A DNA stretch of 64,000 bases from Ralstonia pickettii (GCF_016466415.2 NZ_CP066771.1:1302001-1366000), one strand, 5' to 3'; positions 33,680 through 44,571 are shown, numbered from the stretch's first letter. Numbers and translations are program-made. The notes: generated from the letters alone by a model not told the origin.

Positions 33680-35488
33680 ATGAAAACGCTTCTTGAAGAG
33701 GCCCCGCTGGCGTTGTTCGAATCGCCCGCAGCGGTTTCGCGGAAAGACTATTCGGAGCGGGCGGTGCAGTCCGACAGCGTCTCGCTCGCCGTCAAGACGT
33801 GGGGCAACCCGGCGCATCCGACCGTCGTGCTGGTGCACGGCTATCCCGATAACAGCGAGGTCTGGCACGAGATGGCACCGCTGCTCGCGCGCGACTACTA
33901 CGTCGTTGCCTACGACGTGCGGGGCGCAGGCCGGTCCAGTTCGCCCAGCGGGATGCGCAATTACACCTTTGCGCGGTTGACCGACGACTTCATCGCCGTG
34001 ATCGATGCGCTGAGCCCCGGCAAGCCCGTGCACCTGATCGCGCACGATTGGGGTTCGATCCAGTCGTGGGAATTCGTGACGGAGGAGCGCCTGCGCGGGC
34101 GCATTGCGTCATACACGTCGTGCTCGGGGCCGTGCCTGGATCACGTCGGGCACTGGATGCGCGCGCGGCTGCTGCGGCCGACGCCGTCGTCGCTGGGCAA
34201 GATGTTGGGGCAACTCGTGCGCTCGTGGTACGTGCTGCTGTTTCATTTGCCGATCGTGCCGGAGCTGAGTTGGCGCCTGTGGCTTGGGCGCGCGTGGCCG
34301 CGTGTGCTGCGTCGTGTGGAAAAGACCGCCATCGTGCCGCGTCCGACCCAGACGGCTGATGGCGTGCGTGGTGTCTCGCTGTATCGCGCCAACTTCATCC
34401 GCAGTCTGTTCACGCCGCGCAAGCGTGTCGCACATGCGCCGGTGCAGGTGATCGTGCCAACGCTGGATAAGTACGTCAGCCCAGCATTGTCAGAAGACCT
34501 TTCGCGCTGGGTGCCGCAGTATTGGCGCCGCGAAGTGGTGGCACGGCATTGGTTGCCGGTCACGCATGCCGCACGCATGGCGGAAATGGCTCGCGACCTG
34601 ATCGAGCATGCCGAGGGCAAGCCGGAATCCGAGGCACTGCAACGCGCGCGTCAGCATGGCGAGCGCAAACCGCTCTGCGGCAAGCTCGCCGTCATCACGG
34701 GCGCTGGCGGCGGCATCGGTCGTTGCGCGGCGCTGGAATTCGCGGAGCAAGGCGCAGCCATCGTCGCCGTCGACATCCGTGCCGAAGATGCAGAGCGCAC
34801 GGCCAAGCTCATCCGCCTCACGGGTGGCAAGGCGTGGGCGCATACCGTGGACGTCGGCAACGCCGAGCAGATGGAAGCCCTGGTCGATTGGGTCGGCAAG
34901 GAACTGGGTGGCGCCGACATCGTCGTCAATAACGCCGGCATTGGCATGGCGGGCGGCATTGTCGACACGTCCGAGCGCGATTGGCAACGCATCCTGCACG
35001 TGAACGTGTGGGGCGTGATCCATGGCGCCCGGCTGTTCGCCAAGCAGATGGTGGCGCGCGGGCAGGGTGGGCACATCCTGAACACCGCATCGGCAGCGGC
35101 CTTTGCACCATCGCGCGATCTTGCTGCCTATGCGACGACGAAAGCCGCGGTGCTGATGCTCTCCGAATGCATGCGCGGCGAGCTGGCCGGGCAGGGTATT
35201 GGCGTGTCGGCCATCTGCCCCGGTTTTGCAGAGACCGGAATCATGGCCTCCACGGTCTACAGCGGCACGACCGAGGCACAGCAGGCGCAACTGCGCGCCC
35301 GCGCGACCAAGCTCTACCAACTGCGTGGCCTCAAGCCCGAGACCGTCGCGAAAGCGATGTTTGGCGCGATGCAACACAACAAGCCTGTGGTCACGATCGG
35401 CATCGAGGCGCATTCGTCCCGCTTCATCTCGCGCTATGCGCAATGGCTGAGCCGGCTGATCGCGCGCGTGAGCATGGCCGGGCATTGA
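33680..35488 (+). CDS. EphD-like fusion: alpha/beta hydrolase (epoxide hydrolase type) plus short-chain dehydrogenase
   Basis: A 602-residue two-domain protein. Residues 25-315 form an alpha/beta hydrolase with oxyanion motif HGYPDN (53-58) and an Asp nucleophile D123 in AHDWGS, the epoxide hydrolase pattern; H290 in the late RHWLP segment fits the catalytic base. Residues 333-602 form a short-chain dehydrogenase with TGAGGGIG (340-347), NNAG (417-420), S471 and the Y484xxxK488 pair. Mycobacterial EphD has the same architecture, and a role in lipid metabolism is inferred from that. GGAGG precedes ATG 33680. It is followed after 32 bases by a putative di-iron protein gene. Confidence 0.88.
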   Translation: MKTLLEEAPLALFESPAAVSRKDYSERAVQSDSVSLAVKTWGNPAHPTVVLVHGYPDNSEVWHEMAPLLARDYYVVAYDVRGAGRSSSPSGMRNYTFARLTDDFIAVIDALSPGKPVHLIAHDWGSIQSWEFVTEERLRGRIASYTSCSGPCLDHVGHWMRARLLRPTPSSLGKMLGQLVRSWYVLLFHLPIVPELSWRLWLGRAWPRVLRRVEKTAIVPRPTQTADGVRGVSLYRANFIRSLFTPRKRVAHAPVQVIVPTLDKYVSPALSEDLSRWVPQYWRREVVARHWLPVTHAARMAEMARDLIEHAEGKPESEALQRARQHGERKPLCGKLAVITGAGGGIGRCAALEFAEQGAAIVAVDIRAEDAERTAKLIRLTGGKAWAHTVDVGNAEQMEALVDWVGKELGGADIVVNNAGIGMAGGIVDTSERDWQRILHVNVWGVIHGARLFAKQMVARGQGGHILNTASAAAFAPSRDLAAYATTKAAVLMLSECMRGELAGQGIGVSAICPGFAETGIMASTVYSGTTEAQQAQLRARATKLYQLRGLKPETVAKAMFGAMQHNKPVVTIGIEAHSSRFISRYAQWLSRLIARVSMAGH

Positions 35489-35520
35489 GCCCGCACAGAC
35501 AAGAACATCCGGAGACCACC

Positions 35521-36417
35521 ATGACCGCGCCCGATTACTTCATCAAGGCCCGCCACGTCCGTTTCGACTGGAAGGACACGCCCATCCAGTGGATTCCCGG
35601 CGATCCGTCCAGCACGCACATCATCAACATCCTGAACCTGCTGTTTCCCGCCGGCGAGTTGTGGTTCTGCCGCGTTTACAACAAGGCGTTGCCGCTGATT
35701 ACCGACGCGAAGCTGCGCGCCGATGCCGAGGGCTTCCTGCGTCAGGAGGCGGTCCATTCGCGCTCGCATGGCGGCGTGCTGACGCATTACTACAAAGACC
35801 ACGGCATCGATACCCAGCCTTTCACCAAGCGGCTCGACTGGCTGTTCTCCAAGGTGCTCGGCGAACAGCCGTTGGGTCTGAAGATCGGCCACACGCGCTT
35901 CTGGCTGCGGCAGCAACTCGGCATCATTGCTGCGCTCGAGCACTTTTTCGGCTATCTGGGCAACTGGGTGCTCAACGCAAAGGGGCTCGACGCCGTCCAC
36001 GCCGATCCCGTCATGCTGGACTTGTTGCGCTGGCATGGCGCGGAGGAAGTCGAGCACCGCACCGTCGCGTTCGACATCTTCCGGCACATGGGCGGCTCGT
36101 ATCTCGAACGCTGCTTCCATATGCTGACCACGATCCTGTTGCTCCTGTACTTCTTGGTCACCGGCTTCGGCTTCATGTACCAGCGCGATCCGGGGGCGGG
36201 CAGGTTCCCCGGTTTTATCCGCGGCTGGTGGCATGGCTCGCGGCGTAACTGCCTGCCATCGTTCTGGAAAATGCTGGGGGCCGCGCTGCGCTATTTCCGG
36301 CCCAGCTATACGCCGCATCATGAAGGGTCGACCGAGCAGGCGCTGGCCTATCTGGAAATATCGCCGGCAGCGCAGGCCGCGGCGCACGGCGGCAACTGGG
36401 TGCGTGATCGCGCCTGA
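35521..36417 (+). CDS. Ferritin-like putative di-iron protein ('metal-dependent hydrolase' family)
   Basis: A 298-residue protein of the family usually labelled predicted metal-dependent hydrolase (Metal_hydrol, from memory). A classic di-iron four-helix ligand set is visible: E46, E76xxH79 (RQEAVHS), E140 and E176xxH179 (AEEVEHR). A hydrophobic stretch near residues 195-215 (TTILLLLYFLVTGF) could anchor it in the membrane. This ligand set fits an oxygenase, desaturase or oxidase better than a hydrolase, but the reaction is unknown. ATG 35521 follows the EphD-like gene after 32 bases, with CGGAGA upstream. A terminator follows. Confidence 0.75.
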   Translation: MTAPDYFIKARHVRFDWKDTPIQWIPGDPSSTHIINILNLLFPAGELWFCRVYNKALPLITDAKLRADAEGFLRQEAVHSRSHGGVLTHYYKDHGIDTQPFTKRLDWLFSKVLGEQPLGLKIGHTRFWLRQQLGIIAALEHFFGYLGNWVLNAKGLDAVHADPVMLDLLRWHGAEEVEHRTVAFDIFRHMGGSYLERCFHMLTTILLLLYFLVTGFGFMYQRDPGAGRFPGFIRGWWHGSRRNCLPSFWKMLGAALRYFRPSYTPHHEGSTEQALAYLEISPAAQAAAHGGNWVRDRA

Positions 36418-36436
36418 CTGGCTCGCCCGCCGGCAG

Positions 36437-36474
36437 AAAAACAAACGGCCGGTGCAATGCCGGCCGTTTTGTTT
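36437..36474. terminator. Bidirectional intrinsic terminator
   Basis: AAACGGCCGG, a 7-base loop and CCGGCCGTTT with flanking A- and T-rich runs lie between the di-iron protein gene and the convergent ppsR. Confidence 0.88.
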
Positions 36475-36491
36475 GCGGGGCGATGCCACGC

Positions 36492-37343
36492 TCAGTAGTT
36501 GTTGTGATCCATCTTGATGTCCTGCAGGATCGTCGTGGCAATTTCCTCGATCGACTTGTGCGTGGACGACAGCCACTTGATGCCCTCCCGCCGCATCATC
36601 GCTTCGGCTTCGTTGATCTCGTAGCGGCAATTCTCCAGCGCGGCATATTTGCTACCGGGCCGACGTTCATTGCGGATTTCCGACAGGCGTTGCGGGTCGA
36701 TCGAGAGCCCAAAAATCTTGCTCTTGTAGTCATACAGCACCGACGGCAGCTTGCCGCGCTCGAAATCGTCCGGGATGAGCGGGTAATTGGCCGACTTCAC
36801 GCCGTATTGCATCGCCAGATACAGGCTGGTCGGCGTCTTGCCGCTGCGCGACACCCCCACCAAAATCACATCCGCCTCGGCCAGGTTCTTGTGTGATTGG
36901 CCGTCATCGTGGGCAAGTGAAAAATTGATCGCTTCGATGCGGTTTTTATACGCCTCGGTGTCGGCGTTCTGGTGAAAGCGGCCGATGGCGTGGGTGGACT
37001 TGAGGTTCAGCTCCTTCTCGAGCGGCTCGATGAAGGTCTGGAACATGTCGAGGATGGTGGCCTTGGCCCGATGGACGATCTCGTTTGCCTCGGCATCCAC
37101 CAACGTGGTGAAGACGATCGGCCTCACCCCTTCGGCGTGGAACGCCTCATTGATCTTGGCGACCGCAACATGCGCCTTGTCGATCGTGTCGACAAACGGA
37201 ATCCGCACCTGGCGGAATTTCATCTCAAACTGCGCCAGGATCGAGTGGCTGAAGGTTTCTGCGGTGATCCCGGTGCCATCCGACACGATGAAAACGGTCC
37301 GGAAAGGTGTCCGGCTGGAAGATGCGGAGGCGAGGTCGGTCAT
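36492..37343 (-). CDS. ppsR: PEP synthase regulatory protein (kinase/pyrophosphorylase)
   Basis: A 283-residue bifunctional regulator that inactivates PEP synthase by ADP-dependent phosphorylation of a Thr and reactivates it by phosphorolysis. It has the N-terminal [15 protein letters not shown] motif and the P-loop-like [15 protein letters not shown]. The start is ATG 37343 ([10 protein letters not shown]); the longer frame to 37394 lacks family support. It diverges from its target gene ppsA across 230 bases holding a repeated element. Confidence 0.95.
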   Translation of the reverse strand: MTDLASASSSRTPFRTVFIVSDGTGITAETFSHSILAQFEMKFRQVRIPFVDTIDKAHVAVAKINEAFHAEGVRPIVFTTLVDAEANEIVHRAKATILDMFQTFIEPLEKELNLKSTHAIGRFHQNADTEAYKNRIEAINFSLAHDDGQSHKNLAEADVILVGVSRSGKTPTSLYLAMQYGVKSANYPLIPDDFERGKLPSVLYDYKSKIFGLSIDPQRLSEIRNERRPGSKYAALENCRYEINEAEAMMRREGIKWLSSTHKSIEEIATTILQDIKMDHNNY

Positions 37344-37408
37344 CGAAAACGAGGGGTTTTTCCAGCACGCCGGCAGGAAATCGTGCTGCGGCACGGTAGA
37401 ATAGCGGC

Positions 37409-37430
37409 GATCGTTTAGCTAAGCAATTCG
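37409..37430. repeat. Copy 1 of a 22-base imperfect direct repeat in the ppsR-ppsA intergenic region
   Basis: It begins GAT and ends ATTCG, with core TTTAGCTAAGC containing the palindrome TTAGCTAA. It matches copy 2 (37483-37504) at 18 of 22 positions. The spacing of 74 bases is close to seven helical turns, as expected for paired binding sites of one regulator. The regulator is unknown. Confidence 0.6.
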
Positions 37431-37482
37431 GGCCAATCGCCTGTCAGGCAATGCCGCAGCTGCAATCCTGGCAGGGCTTCCG

Positions 37483-37504
37483 GATGATTTAGCCAAGCGA
37501 TTCG
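37483..37504. repeat. Copy 2 of the ppsR-ppsA intergenic repeat
   Basis: Core TTTAGCCAAGCGATTCG, same orientation as copy 1. It lies 70 bases upstream of the ppsA start, a usual place for an activator or repressor of ppsA. Confidence 0.6.
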
Positions 37505-37573
37505 TACGGCCAGACGACAAGAAGAAAGCCCCGTGCGGATCCGACCGGTTTTTCACTTAGTTTAGGGGCTTGT

Positions 37574-39961
<2,388 letters not shown>

Positions 39962-40062
39962 GCTTGAACTAGAGCGTTGCAACGAATGTCGTGAGACTAG
40001 GCGCGTATCCTGACGGGTGCGCGCCAACAAGAACGCGAAGTGCCCGGTGGCGTCCAACGCTG

Positions 40063-40115
40063 GCGGGGGCCGAGCGACATGCCCCCGCAGACGAACAGCG
40101 TCGCGGGGGTTTTTT
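40063..40115 (+). terminator. Terminator with competing upstream hairpin (attenuator-like)
   Basis: GCGGGGGC (40063-40070) can pair with GCCCCCGC (40081-40088). The same second arm can instead pair, as CCCCCGC plus GACG, with CGTC plus GCGGGGG (40099-40109), making an 11-bp stem followed by six T. The two folds exclude each other, as in attenuators. A GGCGCG...GCGCGCC hairpin lies further upstream (about 40000-40024). It may simply terminate ppsA, or it may control the downstream NfeD-stomatin pair. Confidence 0.7.
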
Positions 40116-40138
40116 CATGGGATTCAGGGGGGCGGAGT

Positions 40139-40564
40139 ATGTCGGCTCAGACCGTCTGGTTTTCGCTGGCCGTGCTGCTCGTCATCGGCGAGCTGATGAC
40201 GGGCACCTTCTATCTGCTGATGGTCGCGATTGGGCTGATTGCCGGCGGTCTTGCCGCGCTGATCGGCCTTGCATTTCCTGCGCAGGCCATCGTGGCCGCC
40301 ATCGTGGCGGTGTTCGGCATCGTCGGGCTGCGGCGTACGCGCTACGGGCGTGTGACGCGCGAAAATGCCGCCCGCAACCGCAACGTCAATCTGGATATCG
40401 GCGAGACATTGCGCGTCGATGCCTGGTCACCCGAGCGGCGTGCACGCGTGCAATATCGCGGCGCCGCATGGGACGTCGAGTTGGCGCCAAATGCGCCGGC
40501 TACCGTCGGTGAATTCCGGATCGTTGAAGTGCGCGGCAACGTGCTCGTCGTCACGCCCAAATAG
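40139..40564 (+). CDS. NfeD-like membrane protein
   Basis: A 141-residue protein with an N-terminal hydrophobic half (three membrane segments between residues 5 and 70) and a C-terminal small beta-barrel (OB-fold) domain (DIGETLRVDAWSPERRARVQYRGAAWDVEL ... EVRGNVLVV). It is the short NfeD form without the protease domain. NfeD proteins pair with SPFH proteins in membrane microdomains, and the next gene is such a stomatin homologue. ATG 40139 has GGAG just upstream; longer frames would run through the terminator. Confidence 0.85.
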   Translation: MSAQTVWFSLAVLLVIGELMTGTFYLLMVAIGLIAGGLAALIGLAFPAQAIVAAIVAVFGIVGLRRTRYGRVTRENAARNRNVNLDIGETLRVDAWSPERRARVQYRGAAWDVELAPNAPATVGEFRIVEVRGNVLVVTPK

Positions 40565-40613
40565 CACGCAACTCGTAGCCAAAACAACCAACAAGCTCAA
40601 CCACGGAGGTTTT

Positions 40614-41543
40614 ATGTTCGAGCTGGGGACTCTCGCGCTCATCGTCCTGTTTGCCGCCATCGTGCTTATCGCACAAGGCATCAAGATCGTGCCGCAACAG
40701 CACGCCTGGATTCTGGAGCGGCTGGGCAAGTATCACGCGACGCTCTCGCCGGGGCTGAATATCGTGCTGCCCTTTGTCGATCGCGTTGCCTACAAGCACG
40801 TGCTCAAGGAAATCCCGCTCGACGTGCCGAGCCAGATCTGTATCACCAAGGACAACACGCAGCTGCAGGTGGACGGCATCCTCTACTTCCAGGTGACCGA
40901 CCCGATGCGGGCTTCGTATGGCTCCAGCAACTTCGTGATCGCCATCACCCAACTCGCGCAGACGACGCTGCGCTCGGTCGTCGGCAAGCTGGAGCTGGAC
41001 AAGACGTTTGAAGAGCGCGACTTCATCAACCACAGCGTGGTCAACGCGCTGGATGAGGCGGCATCGAACTGGGGCGTGAAGGTGCTGCGCTACGAGATCA
41101 AGGATCTGACACCGCCGAAGGAAATCCTGCACGCCATGCAGGCGCAGATTACGGCCGAGCGTGAAAAGCGTGCGCTGATCGCCGCATCTGAAGGCAAGCG
41201 CCAGGAGCAGATCAACCTGGCGTCCGGTGCGCGGGAGGCCGCAATCCAGAAATCAGAAGGGGAAAAGCAGGCCGCCATCAACAGGGCACAGGGTGAAGCG
41301 GCGGCGATCCTGGCGGTGGCTGAAGCCAACGCCCAGGCGATCCAGAAGATCGGTCAAGCCATTCGCACCGAAGGGGGCATCGATGCGGTCAACCTGAAAG
41401 TGGCGGAAGAGTATGTGAGCGCGTTCGGCAACCTGGCGAAGCAGGGCAACACGCTCATCGTGCCGGGCAACATGGGCGACCTGAGCACGATGATTGCGTC
41501 AGCGTTGACGATTGTGAAGCAGCAGCAGCGGCCGGGCGCGTAA
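40614..41543 (+). CDS. SPFH/stomatin-family protein (QmcA/paraslipin type)
   Basis: A 309-residue protein with an N-terminal membrane helix (FELGTLALIVLFAAIVLIAQ), an SPFH/band-7 domain (IVPQQHAWILERLGKYHATLSPGL, DNTQLQVDGILYFQV), a charged Ala/Glu-rich coiled coil (about residues 175-245) and a C-terminal helix. Such proteins form large ring assemblies that organise inner-membrane domains and proteases. GGAGG marks ATG 40614. It is paired with the NfeD gene 49 bases upstream and convergent with smpB 20 bases downstream. Confidence 0.92.
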   Translation: MFELGTLALIVLFAAIVLIAQGIKIVPQQHAWILERLGKYHATLSPGLNIVLPFVDRVAYKHVLKEIPLDVPSQICITKDNTQLQVDGILYFQVTDPMRASYGSSNFVIAITQLAQTTLRSVVGKLELDKTFEERDFINHSVVNALDEAASNWGVKVLRYEIKDLTPPKEILHAMQAQITAEREKRALIAASEGKRQEQINLASGAREAAIQKSEGEKQAAINRAQGEAAAILAVAEANAQAIQKIGQAIRTEGGIDAVNLKVAEEYVSAFGNLAKQGNTLIVPGNMGDLSTMIASALTIVKQQQRPGA

Positions 41544-41563
41544 AAGTCGGGAAGCGAGACGGC

Positions 41564-42010
41564 TCAGGCCTTTTCGCGCATGAGGCGCGCTTTTTCGCGC
41601 TGCCAGTCGCGGTCTTTCTCGGTTTCGCGCTTGTCGAAGAGCTTCTTGCCCTTGGCGAGGCCGATTTCGCATTTCACGCGGCCGCGCGTGTAGTGCAGGT
41701 TGAGCGGCACGAGCGTGTAGCCGCGCTGCTCCACCTTGCCGATGAGCTTCTTGATCTCTTCGGCGTGCAGCAGCAGTTTGCGGGTGCGCACGGGGTCCGG
41801 ATGGACATGCGTGGAGGCCGATTGCAGCGGGCTGATATGGGCCCCGATCAGGAACAGTTCGGCGTTACGGATGACGACGTAACCTTCCTTGATCTGCGCA
41901 CGGTTGGCTCGGATGGCTTTCACCTCCCAGCCCTCGAGAGCCATGCCTGCCTCGTAGCGCTCTTCGATGAAGTAATCGAAAAAGGCCTTCTTGTTGTCGG
42001 CGATGGTCAT
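41564..42010 (-). CDS. smpB: SsrA-binding protein SmpB
   Basis: A 148-residue protein that delivers tmRNA to stalled ribosomes for trans-translation. It starts [22 protein letters not shown] and contains [40 protein letters not shown] and a basic C-terminal tail (KARLMREKA) that mimics the missing mRNA path. Longer frames upstream are not conserved. No tmRNA gene was seen beside it. Confidence 0.97.
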   Translation of the reverse strand: MTIADNKKAFFDYFIEERYEAGMALEGWEVKAIRANRAQIKEGYVVIRNAELFLIGAHISPLQSASTHVHPDPVRTRKLLLHAEEIKKLIGKVEQRGYTLVPLNLHYTRGRVKCEIGLAKGKKLFDKRETEKDRDWQREKARLMREKA

Positions 42011-42135
42011 ACGTTGGAATATGCGGTGCGCGCATTGGGGTGATGAACCCTGCATGCGCTGCGATAAAATGGTGAGTTTAACAAATCCGCCGCAATCCCA
42101 ACCGGGGCGCAGCGCGCAAAGCTTTCGGATGACGC

Positions 42136-42573
42136 ATGGCAGACGTTGAAAAAACCGTGTTGATTGGCTATTCGGCCGAACAGATGTTCGACCTGGTCAC
42201 CGACGTCAAGGACTATCCGAACTTTCTGCCGTGGTGCGGCGGCGTGGAAATCTACGAGCAGACGGAAACGTCACTCGACGCGCGTGTCGATATTGCCTTC
42301 AAGGGCATCCATCAGTTCTTTCGCACGCGCAACGTGCAAACGCGCCCCACCCGCATTGATATGACGTTCGCTGACGGGCCTTTCAAGTCGTTCACCGGTT
42401 TTTGGATCTTCACGCCGCTGCGCGCGGATGCCTGCAAGATCAACTTCCATCTGCATTACGAATTTTCCAGCGTGATTCTGGAAAAACTCATTGGCCCGGT
42501 GTTCAGCATGATTGCCAACACCTTCGTCGACTCATTCGTCAAGCGCGCCGAGGCTGTGTATGGCGAGTCCTGA
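42136..42573 (+). CDS. ratA: RatA-type START/COQ10 domain protein
   Basis: A 145-residue START-fold protein ([29 protein letters not shown] ... [31 protein letters not shown]). E. coli RatA was reported as a ribosome-association toxin; Coq10-like proteins bind ubiquinone, so the true role is debated. It is divergent from smpB and overlaps ratB by 14 bases, an arrangement kept across many proteobacteria. A GATAAAAT at 42063-42070 may be its -10 element, without a clear -35. Confidence 0.92.
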   Translation: MADVEKTVLIGYSAEQMFDLVTDVKDYPNFLPWCGGVEIYEQTETSLDARVDIAFKGIHQFFRTRNVQTRPTRIDMTFADGPFKSFTGFWIFTPLRADACKINFHLHYEFSSVILEKLIGPVFSMIANTFVDSFVKRAEAVYGES

Positions 42574-42925
42574 TTCCAACACCGTGATCGACGTGATGGT
42601 CTGCTTGGCGACGGTCACGCCGCCACGGCTTGTCACGGTGCAAGTGCCGGCGCAGGCGACGGTGGCCGACGCGGTGCGCGCGTCGGGCTTGCTCCACGGC
42701 TTGGACCTGACCATCGATACCTGCAGGCTGGGCGTTTACGGCAAGCGCAAGACGCCGGATGCCGCATTGCATGCGCGTGATCGGGTGGAAATCCTGGGCC
42801 CGTTGATCGCCGATCCAAAAACGGCTCGCCGGCGGCGTGTGCAGAAGGTGCGGGCCACCGGCACGCGCGAAGGGCTGAAGTGGCTGCGCAACGAGGCGCC
42901 GCCCAAAGACGACGTCCTCGAATAA
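42560..42925 (+). CDS. ratB: RatB/RnfH-family ubiquitin-like protein
   Basis: A 121-residue beta-grasp protein of the RnfH family (IDVMVCLATVTPPRLVTVQVP, ADAVRASGLLHGLDL, GVYGKRKTPDAALHARDRVEILGPLIADPKTARRRR). ATG 42560 lies inside the end of ratA, so the two are coupled. The molecular role is unknown; E. coli RatB does not clearly neutralise RatA. The Arg-rich C-terminal tail extends past the usual end. Confidence 0.88.
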   Translation: MASPDSNTVIDVMVCLATVTPPRLVTVQVPAQATVADAVRASGLLHGLDLTIDTCRLGVYGKRKTPDAALHARDRVEILGPLIADPKTARRRRVQKVRATGTREGLKWLRNEAPPKDDVLE

Positions 42926-42932
42926 CGATCTA

Positions 42933-43472
42933 TCAGCTGCAGTTGGCGCTCAGGGCTGCCTGATTGCGCTGCACGGCGGCGGCACGCTGGTTGTCATCCA
43001 AATACGCGATCGAGCCGTCCGGTTGCACCGAACCGACGCGGCGGCCATCCTGCATATACGTGGTTTCGTTGCGCAGGCGTGCGCATTCGGCTTGCTTGCG
43101 CTGCGCCGCCTCTGCCTGCCTGGCTTCGTCCTGTTCCTTCTTGGCGCGGTCGGCCAGGCGCTTGCGCAGCTCTTCGTCGGGGTTGGAGGCCGCGACGCCC
43201 GAGGCTGGCTGGCCGGGTTTGGCAGCCGCGCCTGGGTCCGCTACCTTGACGCCCGAAGCCGGCGCGGAAAGCGCTTCGTAGGCCGTGGCCGTGCGGCTGT
43301 TCGGGTTGCGGATGATGCGGCTAGGCGGTACCGACGGCGGCGGTGCGGCGTCGCTGTAGACCATATGGCCTTTGTCGTCGCGCCATTGCCAGGCCCATTG
43401 CGCCTGGGCAATCGGGCAGGCAAGGGCGATCAGGGCGGCGGTGGCAGGCAACAGGACGTGCAGTCGTTTCAT
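42933..43472 (-). CDS. DUF4124 periplasmic protein
   Basis: A 179-residue secreted protein. It has a signal peptide (MKRLHVLLPATAALIAL, cut near AQA/QW), then a DUF4124 domain (WQWRDDKGHMVYSDAAPPPSVP), a Pro/Ala/Ser linker, an Ala/Glu/Arg/Lys coiled coil with RKQAECARLRNETTY, and a C-terminal GRRVGSVQPDGSIAYLDDN segment. Two Cys residues could pair. The function is unknown; the family is common in betaproteobacterial envelopes. ATG 43472 is chosen for the signal peptide. It converges with ratB seven bases away. Confidence 0.8.
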   Translation of the reverse strand: MKRLHVLLPATAALIALACPIAQAQWAWQWRDDKGHMVYSDAAPPPSVPPSRIIRNPNSRTATAYEALSAPASGVKVADPGAAAKPGQPASGVAASNPDEELRKRLADRAKKEQDEARQAEAAQRKQAECARLRNETTYMQDGRRVGSVQPDGSIAYLDDNQRAAAVQRNQAALSANCS

Positions 43473-43626
43473 GAAGTTCTCGTTCGTGGACTGCCGACGG
43501 CGCGCTGGCCGACCCGACGACGGCCCCTCGACGCGCACGGGAGCCCGGTGGCGTGAGCGCCACTCGCCAATCTACGCCGACGGCCTGGCTCGGCCTGTCG
43601 ACTCGCCCCCCGGCAAGGCGCCCAGT

Positions 43627-44571
43627 TTATGCAGACTTGTCGTTGGCGTGCAAGCGGACTGACCAGCCGACGCCCAGGATCAGCAAGGCGATTGCGGCGA
43701 TCTCAAGCGGGCGTGGCCAGCGGCCGTCGTACGCAAAGCCATATGCCAGCGCAAACAGCGTCTCGAACACGATCATCTGGCCCGACAGCGTGAGCGGCAG
43801 CCGTCGCGAGGCGATGTTCCACAGGTTGTTGCCGATCAGCGACGCGCCAAGTGCCACGGCCGCATTGACCGCCCAGAACGTGGCCCAGATACGCCCGCCG
43901 GCGCCCATCCATGCTGTGCCAACCGTGAGCAAGGCCACCGTGATCAACGCTGCCGACAGAATGCCGCTCGAAATGCCATATAGAGCAGACCATTCGTTGC
44001 TGGAAAAATGCGGATTGCGCTGCAGGTAGCGGGCGTTGTCCAAGGCGTACCACGTCCAGCTGAAAAGCGCGCCTGCCGCGCAAGCGATGCCAACAATGCG
44101 TTGCCAGACCGGCCGGACGTTGGTGGCCGCCGTTGCCGCTGTCTGGCCGAACAGGTCAACGTTGATGCAGGCGATGCCGGCAGCGACAACCAGGAGCGGC
44201 CAGATCAGCCGGGAGAGCGGCACGGCGCCATGATCGCGCCGGCCAAGCATGGTGATTGTGATGGGCAGAATGCCAACGATCAGCGAGGTGGGCGCAACAC
44301 CAGCCAGCTGCACGCCAAACGCCACGAAAACAAAATAGACAAGGTTGCCGCTGCAGGATTGCCTGACCAGCGCCAGGCAGTCGGCGCGGGTAATTTTGCG
44401 GGCAATGCGTGGAAGGATCGGGGCAGCGGCAATGGCTGCGATGACGCCGTAGGCGAGGTAGCGGCCGAGGGTCAGTTCCCACGGTGAAAAGGCGGGTAGC
44501 GCGCGGGGCGCAATAAAGACCATGCCCCACATCGCCCCGGCCAGCAGGGCGCACAATACGCCAATTCCCAT
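43627..44571 (-). CDS. DMT-superfamily transporter
   Basis: A 314-residue inner-membrane protein with about ten hydrophobic helices in two halves, starting MGIGVLCALLAGAMWGMVFI with the usual EamA-type first helix and ending in a polar HANDKSA tail. The substrate is unknown. It is divergent from guaB. A GATAAAT sequence read leftward near 44645-44652 could be its -10 element. Confidence 0.85.
   Translation of the reverse strand: MGIGVLCALLAGAMWGMVFIAPRALPAFSPWELTLGRYLAYGVIAAIAAAPILPRIARKITRADCLALVRQSCSGNLVYFVFVAFGVQLAGVAPTSLIVGILPITITMLGRRDHGAVPLSRLIWPLLVVAAGIACINVDLFGQTAATAATNVRPVWQRIVGIACAAGALFSWTWYALDNARYLQRNPHFSSNEWSALYGISSGILSAALITVALLTVGTAWMGAGGRIWATFWAVNAAVALGASLIGNNLWNIASRRLPLTLSGQMIVFETLFALAYGFAYDGRWPRPLEIAAIALLILGVGWSVRLHANDKSA

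Noticed and set aside
39962-40120. 4.5S/SRP RNA or 6S RNA in the structured ppsA-NfeD spacer
   Set aside because: The conserved SRP loop sequence is absent and the overall fold is that of a terminator with a competitor hairpin.
42011-42135. tmRNA gene next to smpB
   Set aside because: The spacer between smpB and ratA is too short and has no tmRNA ends or tag-coding frame.
43473-43626. Small gene or terminator between the DUF4124 and DMT genes
   Set aside because: No frame with a ribosome binding site and no stem with a T tract were found; nothing supported here.
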